64,000 nucleotides of DNA from Coriaria nepalensis (lineage: Eukaryota > Streptophyta > Magnoliopsida > Cucurbitales > Coriariaceae). Positions within the stretch are counted from its first letter, which is position 1. Each line of letters opens with the position of its first letter. The notes beneath the pieces were generated by a model. It did no database searches and was not told where the DNA came from. It was given only the letters and a program-made list of their open reading frames with translations. Where the stretch lies: contig CP114481.1 in NCBI GenBank assembly GCA_027186245.1, positions 23,467,501 through 23,531,500 on the forward strand, given 5' to 3'. This document shows positions 49,896 to 63,179 of the stretch, piece after piece. Both the position numbers and the translations under genes were made by a program.

Positions 49896-52150
49896 TTTAG
49901 GATGATTAATTGACTAGAAGAGACTCAGTGACACGACTTTAAGGCTAAGCAAATGCATTATTGCCTTCAATAGATCAACTGCAAGTTCTGCACGAAAGTC
50001 ATGTTTAAAGGCCGAATTTCGTTCGGAGCAATTTAGAATGATTTAATGACTAAAAGAGATGCAATACTATGACTTTAACGCTAAAAAAATGCATAGTTGC
50101 CGTCAATAGATCAATTACAAGTTATGCATGAAAGTCGTGTCTTAAATGCAAAAATACAATTGGTTGGAAGTGTTTTCAAACAATTTAATGATATGAAAAG
50201 ACTGAATGATATGCTTTTTAAGGCTAAAATAATGCATTGTTGTCTTCAATAGATTAATTGCAATATATGTAATAAAATCATGATTGAAAGGCAAAAATAG
50301 AATTCATTCGAATAAATTTAGAATGATTTAGTGACTAGAAGAGACTCAGTAACATAACTTTAAGGCTAAACAAATGCATTGTTGCCTTCAGTAGATCAAC
50401 TGCAAGTTATGCACGAAAGTCATGTTTAAAGGCCGAATTTCGTTCGAAGTAGTTTAGAATGATTTAATAACTAAAAGAGACGCAATACTATGACTTTAAG
50501 GCTAAAAAAATGCATAGTTGCCTTCAATAGATCCATTACAAGTTATGCATGAAAGTCGTTTCTTAAATGCAAAAATAGAATTGGTTCGAAGTGCTTTCAA
50601 ACAATTTAATGATATGAAAAGACTGAATGATATGATTTTTAAGACTAAAATAATGCATTGTTGTCTTCAATAGATTAATTGCAAGTTATGTAAGAAAATC
50701 ATGTTTGAAGGGCGAAAATAAAATTCGTTCGGATAAATTTAGAATGATTTATTGACTAGAAGAGACTCAGTAACATGACTTTAAGGCTAAACAAATGCAT
50801 TGTTGCCTTCAGTAGATCAACTGCAAGTTATGCACGAAAGTCATGTTTAAAGGCCGAATTTCGTTGGAAGTAATTTAGAATGATTTAATGACTAAAAGAG
50901 ATGCAATACTATGACTTTAAGGCTAAAAAATGCATAGTTGCCTTCAATAGATCAATTACAAGTTATGCATGAAAGTCGTGTCTTAAATGCAAAAATAGAA
51001 TTGGTTCGAAGTGCTTTCAAACAATTTAATGATATGAAAAGACTGAATGATATGCTTTTTAAGACTAAAATAATGCATTGTTGTCTTCAATAGATTAATT
51101 GCAAGTTATGTAAGAAAGTCATGTTTGAAGGGCGAAAATAAAATTTGTTTGAATTAATTTAGAATGATTTATTGACTAGAAGAGACTCAGTGACATGACT
51201 TTAAGGCTAAACAAATGCATTGTTGCTATCAACTGCAAGTCATGCACGAAAGTCATGTTTAAAGGCCGACTTTCGTTCGAAGCGATTTAGAATGATTTAA
51301 TAACTAAAAGAGACCCAATAACATAACTTTAAGGCTAAAAAAATGAGTAGTTCCCTTCAATAGATCTATTGCAAGTTATGCATGAAACTCGTGTTTTAAA
51401 TGCAAAAATAGAATTGGTTCGAAGTGCTTTCAAACAATTTAATGATACGAAAAGACTGAATGATATGCTTTTTAAGTCTAAAATAATGCATTGTTGTCTT
51501 CAATAGATTAATTGCAAGTTATGTAAGAAAATCATGTTTGAAGGGTGACAATAAAATTCGTTTGAAATAATTTAGGATGATTAATTGATTAGAAGAGACT
51601 CAGTGACACGACTTTAAGGCTAAGCAAATGCATTATTGCTTTCAATAGATCAACTGCAAGTTCTGCACGAAAGTCATGTTTCAAGGCCGAATTTCGTTCG
51701 AAGCAATTTAGAATGATTTAATGACTAAAAGAGACGCAATACTATGACTTTAACGCTAAAAAAATGCATAGTTGCCGTCAATAGATCAATTACAAGTTAT
51801 GCATGAAAGTCGTGTCTTAAATGCAAAAATACAATTGGTTCGAAGTGTTTTCAAACAATTTAATGATATGAAAAGACTGAATGATATGCTTTTTAAGGCT
51901 AAAATAATGCATTGTTGTCTTCAATAGATTAATTGCAATATATGTAATAAAATCATGATTGAAAGGCAAAAATAGAATTCATTCGAATAAATTTAGAATG
52001 ATTTAGTGACTAGAAGAGACTCAGTAACATGACTTTAAGGCTAAACAAATGCATTGTTGCCTTCAGTAGATCAACTGCAAGTTATGCACGAAAGTCATGT
52101 TTAAAGGCCGAATTGCGTTCGAAGTAGTTTAGAATGATTTAATAACTAAA
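49483..52150 (+). repeat. Block repeated at a 1,675-bp offset
   Basis: Units 49499, 49912 and 50333 are matched in order by 51174, 51587 and 52008, an offset of 1,675 bp (413+421+421+420). Shared markers are the 413-bp deletion, GTGACACGACTTTAAGGCTAAGC, CATTATTGC, GAAAGGCAAAAATAG, TTTAGTGACTAGAAG and GAAGTAGTTTAG. The match weakens after about 52,150. Confidence 0.8.
51158..51570 (+). repeat. 413-bp unit (8-bp core deletion)
   Basis: It has the same marker set as the cluster at 46.98-49.9 kb, with private changes GAGACCCAATAAC and AATGAGTAGTTCCC. It is the second copy of the first unit in the 1,675-bp repeat. Confidence 0.85.
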
Positions 52151-53254
52151 AGAGACGCAATAACATAACTTTAAGGCTAAAAAAATGCATAGTTGCCTTC
52201 AATAGATCAATTACAAGTTATGCATGAAAGTCGTGTCTTAAATGCAAAAATAGAATTGGTTCGAAGTGCTTTCAAACAATTTAATGATATGAAAAGACTG
52301 AATGATATGCTTTTTAAGACTAAAATAATGCATTGTTGTCTTCAATAGATTAATTGCAAGTTATGTAAGAAAGTCATGTTTGAAGGGCGAAAATAAAATT
52401 GTTTTGAATTAATTTAGAATGATTTATTGACTAGAAGAGACTCAGTGACATGACTTTAAGGCTAAACAAATGCATTGTTGCCTTCGGTAGATCAACTGCA
52501 AGTTATGCACGAAAGTCATGTTTAAAGGCCGAATTTCGTTGGAAGTAATTTAGAATGATTTAATGACTAAAAGAGACGCAATACTATGACTTTAAGGCTA
52601 AAAAAATGCATAGTTGCCTTCAATAGATCAATTACAAGTTATGCATGAAAGTCGTGTCTTAAATGCAAAAATAGAATTGGTTCGAAGTGCTTTCAAACAA
52701 TTTAATGACATGAAAAAACTGAATGATATGCTTTTTAAGACTAAAATAATGCATTGTTGTCTTCAATAGATTAATTGCAAGTTATGTAAGAAAATCATGT
52801 TTGAAGGGCGAAAATAAAATTCGTTCGAATAAATTTAGAATGATTTATTGACTAGAAGAGACTCAGTAACATGACTTTAAGGCTAAACAAATGCATTGTT
52901 GCCTTCAGTAGGTCAACTGCAAGTTATGCACGAAAGTCATGTTTAAAGCCCAAATTTTGTTCGAAGTAATTTAGAATGATTTAATGACTAAAAGAGATGC
53001 AATACTATGACTTAAAGGCTAAAAAAATGCATAGTTGCCTTCAATAGATCAATTACAAGTTATGCATGAAAGTCGTGTCTTAAATTCAAAAATAGAATTT
53101 GTTCGAAGTGTTTTCAAACAATTTAATGATACGAAAAGACTGAATGATATGCTTTTTAAGACTAAAATAATGCATTGTTCTGTTCAATAGATTAATTGCA
53201 ACTTATGTAAGAAAATCATGTTTGAAGGGCGAAAATAAAATTTGTTTGAATTAA

Positions 53255-53667
53255 TTTAGAATGATTTATTGACTAGAAGAGACTCAGTGACATGACTTTA
53301 AGGCTAAACAAATGCATTGTTGCTATCAACTGCAAGTCATGCACGAAAGTCATGTTTAAAGGCCGACTTTCGTTCGAAGCGATTTAGAATGATTTAATAA
53401 CTAAAAGAGACGCAATAACATAACTTTAAGGCTAAAATAATGCATAGTTCCCTTCAATAGATCTATTGCAAGTTATGCATGAAACTCGTGTTTTAAATGC
53501 AAAAATAGAATTGGTTCGAAGTGTTTTCAAACAATTTAATGATACGAAAAGACTGAATGATATGCTTTTTAAGTCTAAAATAATGCATTGTTGTCTTCAA
53601 TAGATTAATTGCAAGTTATGTAAGAAAATCATGTTTGAAGGGTGACAATAAAATTCGTTTGAAATAA
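53255..53667 (+). repeat. 413-bp unit (8-bp core deletion)
   Basis: A core GTTGCTATCAACTGC with GGCCGACTTTCG, GTTCCC and ATCTATTGC. It is followed by a unit with GTGACACGACTTTAAGGCTATGC, the same two-unit order as at 49499/49912 and 51174/51587. Confidence 0.85.
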
Positions 53668-53759
53668 TTTAGGATGATTAATTGACTAGAAGAGACTCAG
53701 TGACACGACTTTAAGGCTATGCAAATGCATTATTGCCTTCAATAGATCAACTGCAAGTT

Positions 53760-54840
53760 CTGCACGAAAGTCATGTTTAAAGGCCGAATTTCGTTCGAAG
53801 CAATTTAGAATGATTTATTGACTAAAAGAGATGCAATACTATGACTTTAACGCTAAAAAAATGCATAGTTGCCGTCAATAGATCAATTACAAGTTATGCA
53901 TGAAAGTCGTGTCTTAAATGCAAAAATAGAATTGGTTCGAAGTGTTTTCAAACAATTTAATGATATGAAAAGACTGAATGATATGCTTTTTAAGGCTAAA
54001 ATAATGCATTGTTGTCTTCAATAGATTAATTGCAAGTTATGTAAGAAAGTCATGTTTGAAGGGCGAAAATAAAATTGTTTTGAATTAATTTAGAATGATT
54101 TATTGACTAGAAGAGACTCAGTGACAAGACTTTAAGGCTAAACAAATGCATTGTTGCCTTCAGTAGATCAACTGCAAGTTATGCACGAAAGTCATGTTTA
54201 AAGGCCGAATTTCGTTCGAAGTAATTTAGAATGATTTAATGACTAAAAGAGACGCAATACTATGACTTTATGGCTAAAAAAATGCATAGTTGCCTTCAAT
54301 AGATCAATTACAAGTTATGCATGAATGTCGTGTCTTAAATGCAAAAATAGAATTGGTTCGATGTGCTTTCAAACAATTTAATGATATGAAAAGACTGAAG
54401 GATATGCTTTTTAAGACAAAAATAATGCATTGTTGTCTTCAATAGATTAATTGCAAGTTATGTTAGAAAATCATGTTTGAAGGGTGAAAATAAAATTGTT
54501 TTGAATTAATTTAGAATGATTTATTGACTAGAAGAGACTCAGTGACATGACTTTAAGGCTAAACAAATGCATTGTTGCCTTCAGTAGATCAACTGCAAGT
54601 TATGCACGAAAGTCATGTTTAAAGGCCGAATTTCGTTCGAAGTAATTTAGAATGATTTAATGACTAAAAGAGACGCAATACTATGACTTTAAGGCTAAAA
54701 AAATGCATAGTTGCCTTCAATAGATCAATTACAAGTTATGCATGAAAGTCGTGTCTTAAATGCAAAAATAGAATTGGTTCGAAGTGCTTTCAAACAATTT
54801 AATGATATGAAAAGACTGAATGATATGCTTTTTAAGACTA
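53760..54840 (+). repeat. Source-like copy of the 58.8-59.7 kb block
   Basis: This stretch shares rare markers in the same order with 58,800-59,740: TTTATTGACTAAAAGAGATGC in B, GTTGCCGTCAATAG, AAAATTGTTTTGAATTAA, GTGACAAGACTTTAAGG, GACTTTATGGC, GCATGAATGTCG, TTCGATGTGC and CTGAAGGATATGC. Here the first unit is complete (421 bp); the other copy lacks 143 bp of it. Confidence 0.82.
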
Positions 54841-57455
54841 AAATAATGCATTGTTGTCTTCAATAGATTAATTGCAAGTTATGTAAGAAAGTCACGTTTG
54901 AAGGGCGAAAATAAAATTTGTTTGAATTAATTTAGAATGATTTATTGACTAGAAGAGACTTAGTGACATGACTTTAAGGCTAAACAAATGCATTGTTGCC
55001 TTCAATAGATTAACTGCAAGTTATCCACGAAAGTCATGTTTAAAGGCCGAATTTGGTTCGAAGCGATTTAGAATGATTTAATGACTAAAAGAGATGCAAT
55101 AACATGACCTTATGGCTAAAAAAATGCATAGTTGCCTTCAATAGATCAATTACAAGTTATGCATGAAAGTCGTGTCTTAAATGCAAAAATAGAATTGGTT
55201 CGAAGTGTTTTCAAACAATTTAATAATATGAAAAGACTGAATGATATGCTTTTTAAGGCTAAAATAATGCATTGTTGTCTTCAATAGATTAATTGCAATA
55301 TATGTAATAAAATCATGATCGAAAGGCAAAAATAGAATTCATTCGAATAAATTGAGAATGATTTAGTGACTAGAAGAGACTCAGTAACATGACTTTAAGG
55401 CTAAACAAATGCATTGTTGCCTTCAGTAGATCAACTGGATGTTACTCACGAAAGTCATGTTTAAAGGCCGAATTTCGTTGGAAGTAATTTAGAATGATTT
55501 AATGACTAAAAGAGACGCAATAATATGACTTTTAGGCTAAAAAAATGCATAGTTGCCTTCAATAAATCAATTGCAACTTATGCATGAAAGTCGTGTCTTA
55601 ATTGCAAAAATAGAATTGGTTCGAAGTGCTTTCACACAATTTGATGATATGAAAAGACTGAATGATATACTTTTTAAGGCTAAAATAATGCATTGTTGTC
55701 TTCAATAGATTAATTGCAGGTTATGTAAGAAAATCATGTTTGAAAGGCGAAAATAAAATTCGTTCGAATTAAATTACAATGATTTATTGACTAGAAGAGG
55801 CTCTATGACATGACTTTAAGGCGAAACAAAGGCATTGTTGCCTTCAATAGATTAACTGCAAGTTATCCACGAAAGTCATGTTTAAAGGCCGAATTTCGTT
55901 CGAAGCGATTTAGAATGATTTAATAACAAAAAGAGATGCAATAACATGACTTTAAGGCTAAAAAAATGCATAGTTGGCTTCAATAGATCAATTACAAGTT
56001 ATGCATGAAAGTCGTGCCTTAAATGCAAAAATAGAATTGGTTCGAAGTGCTTTCACACAATTTGATGATATGAAAAGACTGAACGATGTACTTTTTAAGG
56101 CAAAAATAATGCATTGTTGTCTTGAATAAATTAATTGCAAGTTATGTAAGAAAATCATGTTTGAAGGGCGAAAATGGAATTCGTTCGACGTAATTTGGAA
56201 TAATTTAATAACTAGAAGAGACTTAGTGACATGACTTTAAGGCTAAACAAATGCATTTTTGCCTTCAATAGATCAACTGCAGGTTATGCACGAAAGTCAT
56301 TTTTAAAGGACAAATTTCATTCGAAGTGATTTAGAATGATTTAATGACCAAAAGAGACACAATAATATGACTTTTAGGCTAAAAAAATGCATAGTTGCCT
56401 TCAATAGATCAATTGCAACTTATGCCTGAAAGTCATGTCTTAAATGGAAAAATAGAATTGGTTCGATGTTCTTTCAAACAATTTAATGATATGAAAAGAC
56501 TGAATGATTTGCTTTTTAAAGCTAAAATAATGCATTGTTGTCTTCAATAGATTAATTGAAAAATATGTAATAAAATCTTGATTGAAGGGCAAAAATAGAA
56601 TTCATTCGAATTAATTTAGAATGATTTAATGAGAAGGAGAGACTCAATGACATGATTTTAAGGCAAAACAAATGCATTGTTGCTTTCAATAGATCAACTG
56701 CAAGTTATGCACGAAAGTCATTTTGAAAGGCCGAATTTCGTTCGAAGTGATTTAGAATGATTTAATGTCTAAAAGAGACGCAATAATATGACCTTAAGGC
56801 AAAAAAAATGCATAGTTGCCTTCAATGGATCAATTTCAAGTTATGCATGAAAGTCGTGTGTTAAATGCAAAAATAGAATTGGTTCGAAGTGCTTTCAAAC
56901 AATTTGATGATATGAAAAGAATGAATGATATACTTTTTAAGGCTAAAATAATGCATTGTTGTCTTCAATAAATTAATTGCAAAATATGTAATAAAATCAT
57001 GAATGAAGGGCAAAAATAGAATTCATTCGAATTAATTTAGAAAGATTTAATGATAAGGAGAGACTCAATGACATGATTTTAAGGCAAAACAATTGGATTG
57101 TTGCTTTCAATAGATCAACTGCAAGTTATGCACGAAAGTCATTTTTAAAGGCCGAATTTCGTTCGAAGTGACTTAGAATAATTTAATGACTAAAAGAGAC
57201 GCATTAATATGACTTTAAGGATAAAAAAATGCATAGTTGCCTTCAATAGATCAGTTACAAGTTATGCATGAAAGTCATGCCTCAAATGTAAAAATAGAAT
57301 TGGTTCGAAGTGCTTTCAAACAATTTAATGATATGAAAAGACTGAATGATATAATTTTTAAGGCTAAAATAATGCATTGTTGTCTTCAATAGTTAATTGC
57401 AGGTAATGTAAGAAAATCATGTTTGAAGGGCGAAAATAAAATTTGTTCGAATTAA

Positions 57456-57868
57456 TTTAGAATGATTTATTGACTAGAAGAGACTCAATGACATGACTTT
57501 AAGGCTAAACAAATGCATTGTTGCTATCAACTGCAAGTCATGCACGAAAGTCATGTTTAAAGGCCGACTTTCGTTCGAAGCGATTTAGAATGATTTAATA
57601 ACTAAAAGAGACGCAATAACATAACTTTAAGGCTAAAAAAATGCATAGTTCCCTTCAATAGATCTATTGCAATTTATGCATGAAACTCGTGTTTTAAATG
57701 CAAAAATAGAATTGGTTCGAAGTGCTTTCAAACAATTTAATGATACGAAAAGACTGAATGATATGCTTTTTAAGTCTAAAATAATGCATTGTTGTCTTCA
57801 ATAGATTAATTGCATGTTATGTAAGAAAATAATGTTTGAAGGGTGAAAATAAAATTCGTTTGAAATAA
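57456..57868 (+). repeat. 413-bp unit (8-bp core deletion)
   Basis: It has the class markers plus ATCTATTGCAATTTATGC, shared only with the unit at 58290. The two are 834 bp apart (413+421), the same pairing as at 47-50 kb. Confidence 0.85.
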
Positions 57869-58289
57869 TTTAGGATGATTAATTGACTAGAAGAGACTCA
57901 GGGACACGACTTTAAGGCTAAGCAAATGCATTATTGCCTTCAGTAGATCAACTGCAAGTTCTGCACGAAAGTTATGTTTTAAGGCCGAATTTTGTTCGAA
58001 GTAATTTAGAATGATTGAATGACTAAAAGAGACGCAATACTATGACTTTAACGCTAAAAAAATGCATAGTTGCCTTCAATAGATCAATTACAAGTTATGC
58101 ATGAAAGTCGTGTCTTAAATTCAAAAATAGAATTTGTTCGAAGTGTTTTCAAACAATTTAATGATACGAAAAGACTGAATGATATGCTTTTTAAGACTAA
58201 AATAATGCATTGTTCTCTTCAATAGATTAATTGCAACTTATGTAAGAAAATCATGTTTGAAGGGCGAAAATAAAATTTGTTTGAATTAA

Positions 58290-58702
58290 TTTAGAATGAT
58301 TTATTGACTAGAAGAGACTCAGTGACATGACTTTAAGGCTAAACAAATGCATTGTTGCTATCAACTGCAAGTCATGCACGAAAGTCATGTTTAAAGGCCG
58401 ACTTTCGTTCGAAGCGATTTAGAATGATTTAATAACTAAAAGAGACGCAATAACATAACTTTAAGGCTAAAAAAATGCATAGTTCCCTTCAATAGATCTA
58501 TTGCAATTTATGCATGAAACTCGTGTTTTAAATGCAAAAATAGAATTGGTTCGAAGTGCTTTCAAACAATTTAATGATACGAAAAGACTGAATGATATGC
58601 TTTTTAAGTCTAGAATAATGCATTGTTGTCTTCAGTAGATTAATTGCAAGTTATGTAAGAAAATCATATTTGAAGGGTGAAAATAAAATTCGTTTGAATT
58701 AA
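58290..58702 (+). repeat. 413-bp unit (8-bp core deletion)
   Basis: It has the same markers as the 57456 copy. Its C reads AAGTCTAGAATAATGC and GTCTTCAGTAG with ATCATATTTGAAGG; the same unusual C tail is found in the last 60 bases of the window. Confidence 0.85.
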
Positions 58703-58980
58703 TTTAGAATGATTTATTGACTAGAAGAGACTCAGTGACATGACTTTGAGGCTAAACAAATAGATTATTCCCTTTAGTAGATCAATTGCAAGCTCTGCAC
58801 GAAAGTCATGTTTAAAGGCCGAATTTCGTTCGAAGCAATTTAGAATGATTTATTGACTAAAAGAGATGCAATACTATGACTTTAACGCTAAAAAAATGCA
58901 TAGTTGCCGTCAATAGATCAATTACAAGTTATGCATGAAAGTCATGTTTGAAGGGCGAAAATAAAATTGTTTTGAATTAA
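58703..58980 (+). repeat. 278-bp unit: B/C crossover product
   Basis: A (landmark 58719) and B run to TTATGCATGAAAGTCATG, then continue as C (TTTGAAGGGCGAAAATAAAATTG). The loss is 143 bp, equal to the B-to-C spacing. Because the flanking sequence matches 53.76-54.84 kb, where the unit is intact, this deletion probably occurred during or after that duplication. Confidence 0.88.
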
Positions 58981-59740
58981 TTTAGAATGATTTATTGACT
59001 AGAAGAGACTCAGTGACAAGACTTTAAGGCTAAACAAATGCATTGTTGCCTTCAGTAGATCAACTGCAAGTTATGCACGAAAGTCATGTTTAAAGGCCGA
59101 ATTTCGTTCGAAGTAATTTAGAATGATTTAATGACTAAAAGAGACGCAATACTATGACTTTATGGCTAAAAAAATGCATAGTTGCCTTCAATAGATCAAT
59201 TACAAGTTATGCATGAATGTCGTGTCTTAAATGCAAAAATAGAATTGGTTCGATGTGCTTTCAAACAATTTAATGATATGAAAAGACTGAAGGATATGCT
59301 TTTTAAGACTAAAATAATGCATTGTTGTCTTCAATAGATTAATTGCAAGTTATGTTAGAAAATCATGTTTGAAGGGTGAAAATAAAATTGTTTTGAATTA
59401 ATTTAGAATGATTTATTGACTAGAAGAGACTCAGTGACATGACTTTAAGGCTAAACAAATGCATTGTTGCCTTCAGTAGATCAACTGCAAGTTATGCACG
59501 AAAGTCATGTTTAAAGGCCGAATTTCGTTCGAAGTAATTTAGAATGATTTAATGACTAAAAGAGACGCAATACTATGACTTTAAGGCTAAAAAAATGCAT
59601 AGTTGCCTTCAATAGATCAATTACAAGTTATGCATGAAAGTCGTGTCTTAAATGCAAAAATAGAATTGGTTCGAAGTGCTTTCAAACAATTTAATGATAT
59701 GAAAAGACTGAATGATATGCTTTTTAAGACTAAAATAATG
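58800..59740 (+). repeat. Second copy of the 53.8-54.8 kb block
   Basis: It matches 53,760-54,840 through a series of rare markers (GTGACAAGAC at 59007, TTATGGC near 59161, TTCGATGTGC near 59249, CTGAAGGATATGC near 59287). The offset is 4,892 bp at landmarks 54105 and 58997. It carries the 143-bp B/C deletion that the other copy lacks. Confidence 0.82.
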
Positions 59741-59759
59741 CATTGTTGCCTTCAATAGA

Positions 59760-60250
59760 TTAATTGCATGTTATGTAAGAAAATAATGTTTGAAGGGTGA
59801 AAATAAAATTCGTTTGAAATAATTTAGGATGATTAATTGACTAGAAGAGACTCAGGGACACGACTTTAAGGCTAAGCAAATGCATTATTGCCTTCAGTAG
59901 ATCAACTGCAAGTTCTGCACGAAAGTTATGTTTTAAGGCCGAATTTTGTTCGAAGTAATTTAGAATGATTGAATGACTAAAAGAGACGCAATACTATGAC
60001 TTTAACGCTAAAAAAATGCATAGTTGCCTTCAATAGATCAATTACAAGTTATGCATGAAAGTCGTGTCTTAAATTCAAAAATAGAATTTGTTCGAAGTGT
60101 TTTCAAACAATTTAATGATACGAAAAGACTGAATGATATGCTTTTTAAGACTAAAATAATGCATTGTTCTCTTCAATAGATTAATTGCAACTTATGTAAG
60201 AAAATCATGTTTGAAGGGCGAAAATAAAATTTGTTTGAATTAATTTAGAA
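59760..60250 (+). repeat. Copy of the 57.8-58.3 kb segment
   Basis: Unit 59839 repeats unit 57885, 1,954 bp away. Both have GCATGTTATGTAAGAAAATAATG before the unit, then CAGGGACACGAC, GTTATGTTTTAAGGCCG, GATTGAATGAC and AAATTCAAAAATAGAATTTG. Unit 60260, which follows, resembles unit 54947 instead (CCTTATGGC, GAATTTGGTTCG), so the mosaic switches source at about 60,250. Confidence 0.8.
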
Positions 60251-60664
60251 TGATTTATTGACTAGAAGAGACTCAGCGACATGACTTTAAGGCTAAACAA
60301 ATGCATTGTTGCCTTCAATAGATTAACTGCAAGTTATCCACGAAAGTCATGTTTAAAGGCCGAATTTGGTTCGAAGCGATTTAGAATGATTTAATGACTA
60401 AAAGAGATGCAATAACATGACCTTATGGCTAAAAAAATGCATAGTTGCCTTCAATAGATCAATTACAAGTTATACATGAAAGTCGTGTCTTAAATGCAAA
60501 AATAGAATTGGTTTGAAGTGCTTCCAAGCAATTTAATGATACTAGAAGACTGAACGATATAATTTTTAAGGCAAAAATAATGCATTGTTGTCTTCAATAA
60601 ATTAATTGCAAGTTATGTAAGAAAACCATCTTTGAAGGGCGAAAATAAAATTCGTTTGAATCAA

Positions 60665-62348
60665 TTTAGGATGATTAATTGACTAGAAGAGACTCAGTGA
60701 CATGACTTTGAGGCTAAACAAATAGATTATTCCCTTCAGTAGATCAATTGCAAGCTCTGCACGAAAGTCATGTTTAAAGGCCGAATTTCGTTTGAAGTAA
60801 TTTAGAATGATTCAATGACTAAAAGAGACGCAATACTATGACTTTAAGGCTAAAAAAGTGCATAGTTGCCTTCAATAGATCAATTACAAGTTATGCATGA
60901 AAGTCGTGTCTTAAATTCAAAAATAGAACTGGTTCGTAGTGTTTTCAAACAATTTAATGATACGAAAAGACTGAATGATATGCTTTTTAAGACTAAAATA
61001 ATGCATTGTTCTCTTCAATAGATTAATTGCAAGTTATGTAAGAAAATCATGTTTGAAGGGCGAAAATAAAATTTGTTTGAATTAATTTAGAATGATTTAT
61101 TGACTAGAAGAGACTCAGTGACATGACGTTAAGGCTAAACAAATGCATTGTTGCCTTCAGTAGATCAACTGCAAGTTATGGATGAAAGTCATGTTTAAAG
61201 GCCGACTTTCATTCGAAGTGATTTAGAATGATTCAATAACTAAAAGCGATGCAATAACATGACTTTAAGGCTAAAAACATGCATAGTTGCCTTCAATAGA
61301 TCTATTGCAAGTTATGCATGAAACTCGTGTTTTAAATGCAAAAATAGAATTGGTTCGAAGTGCTTTCAAACAATTTAATGATACGGAAAGACTGAATGAT
61401 ATGCTTTTTAAGTCTAAAATAATGCATTGTTGTCTTCAACAGATTAATTGCAAGTTATGTAAGAAACTCATGTTTGAAGGGTGAAAATAAAATTCGTTTG
61501 AATTAATTTAGAATGATTTATTGACTAGAAGAGACTCAGTGACATGACTCTAAGGCTAAACAAATGCATTATTCCCTTCAGTAGATCAATTGCAAGCTCT
61601 GCACGAAAGTCATGTTTAAAGGCCGAATTTCGTTTGAAGTAATTTAGAATGATTCAATGACTAAAAGAGACGCAATACTATGACTTTAAGGCTAAAAAAA
61701 TGCATAGTTACCTTCAATAGATCAATTACAAGTTATGCGTGAAAGTCGTGTCTTAAATTCATAAATAGAACTGGTTCGTAGTGTTTTCAAACAATTTATT
61801 GATACGAAAAGACTGAATGACATGCTTTTTAAGACTAAAATAATGCATTGTTGTCTTCAATAGATTAATTGCAAGTAATGTAAGAAAATCATGTTTGAAG
61901 GGCGAAAATAAAATTTGTTTGAATTAATTTAGAATGATTTATTGACTAGAAGAGAGTCAGTGACATGACGTTAAGGCTAAACAAATGCATTGTTGCCTTC
62001 AGTAGATCAACTGCAAGTTATGGACGAAAGTCATGTTTAAAAACCGACTTTCGTTCGAAGTGATTTAGAATGATTCAATAACTAAAAGAGATGCAATAAC
62101 ATGACTTTAAGGCTAAAAACATGCATAGTTGCCTTCAATAGATCTATTGCAAGTTATGCATGAAACTCGTGTTTTAAATGCAAAAATAGAATTGGTTCGA
62201 AGTGCTTTCAAACAATTTAATGATACGGAAAGACTGAATGATATGCTTTTTAAGTCTAAAATAATGCATTGTTGTCTTCAATAGATTAATTGCAAGTTAT
62301 GTAAGAAAATCATGTTTGAAGGGTGAAAATAAAATTCGTTTGAATCAC
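60665..62348 (+). repeat. 842-bp higher-order repeat, two copies
   Basis: Units 60681 and 61523 share GATTATTCCC or GCATTATTCCC, GCAAGCTCTGCACG, and GAACTGGTTCGTAG. Units 61102 and 61944 share GACATGACGTTAAGG, TAAAAACATGCATAG, ATCTATTGC and GATACGGAAAGAC. The next unit (62365) begins like 61944 (GATGTTAAGG, AAAACCGAC) but changes class inside B. Confidence 0.82.
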
Positions 62349-63179
62349 TTTAGGATGATTTATTGACTAGAAGAGACTCAGTGACATGATGTTAAGGCTA
62401 AACAAATGCATTGTTGCCTTCAGTAGATCAACTGCAAGTTATGGACGAAAGTCATGTTTAAAAACCGACTTTCGTTCGAAGTGATTTAGAATGATTCAAT
62501 AACTAAAAGAGATGCAATAACATGACTTTAAGGCTAAAAACATGCATAGTTGCCTTCAATAGATCAATTATAAGTTATCCATGAAAGTCGTGTCTTAAAT
62601 GCAAAAATAGAATTGGTTCGAAGTGCTTTCAAACAATTTAATGATATGAAAAGACTGAATGATACGCTTTTTAAGACTAAAATAATGCATTGTTGTCTTC
62701 AATAGATTAATTGCAAGTTATGTAAGAAAATCATGTTTGAAGGGCGAAAATAAAATTCGTTCGAATAAATTTAGAATGATTTATTGACTAGAAGAGACTC
62801 AGTAACATGACTTTAAGGCTAAACAAATACATTGTTGCCTTCAGTAGATCAACTGCAAGTTATGCACGAAAGTCATGTTTAAAGGCTGAATTTCGTTGGA
62901 AGTAATTTAGAATGATTTAATGACTAAAAGAGATGCAATACTATGACTTTAAGGCTAAAAAACTGCATAGTTGCCTTCAATAGATCAATTACAAGTTATG
63001 CATGAAAGTCGTGTCTTAAATGCAAATATAGAATTGGTTCGAAGTGCTTTCAAACAATTTAATGATATGAAAAGACTGAATGATATGCTTTTTAAGACTA
63101 AAATAATGCATTGTTGTCTTCAATAGATTAATTGCAAGTTATGTAAGAAAGTCATGTTTGAAGGGCGAAAATAAAATTG

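Noticed and set aside
61287..61484. 65-codon plus-strand open frame
   Set aside because: It is the same frame as at 8507, starts at TTG, and is extended by TAG to CAG in one unit. Treated as a repeat by-product.
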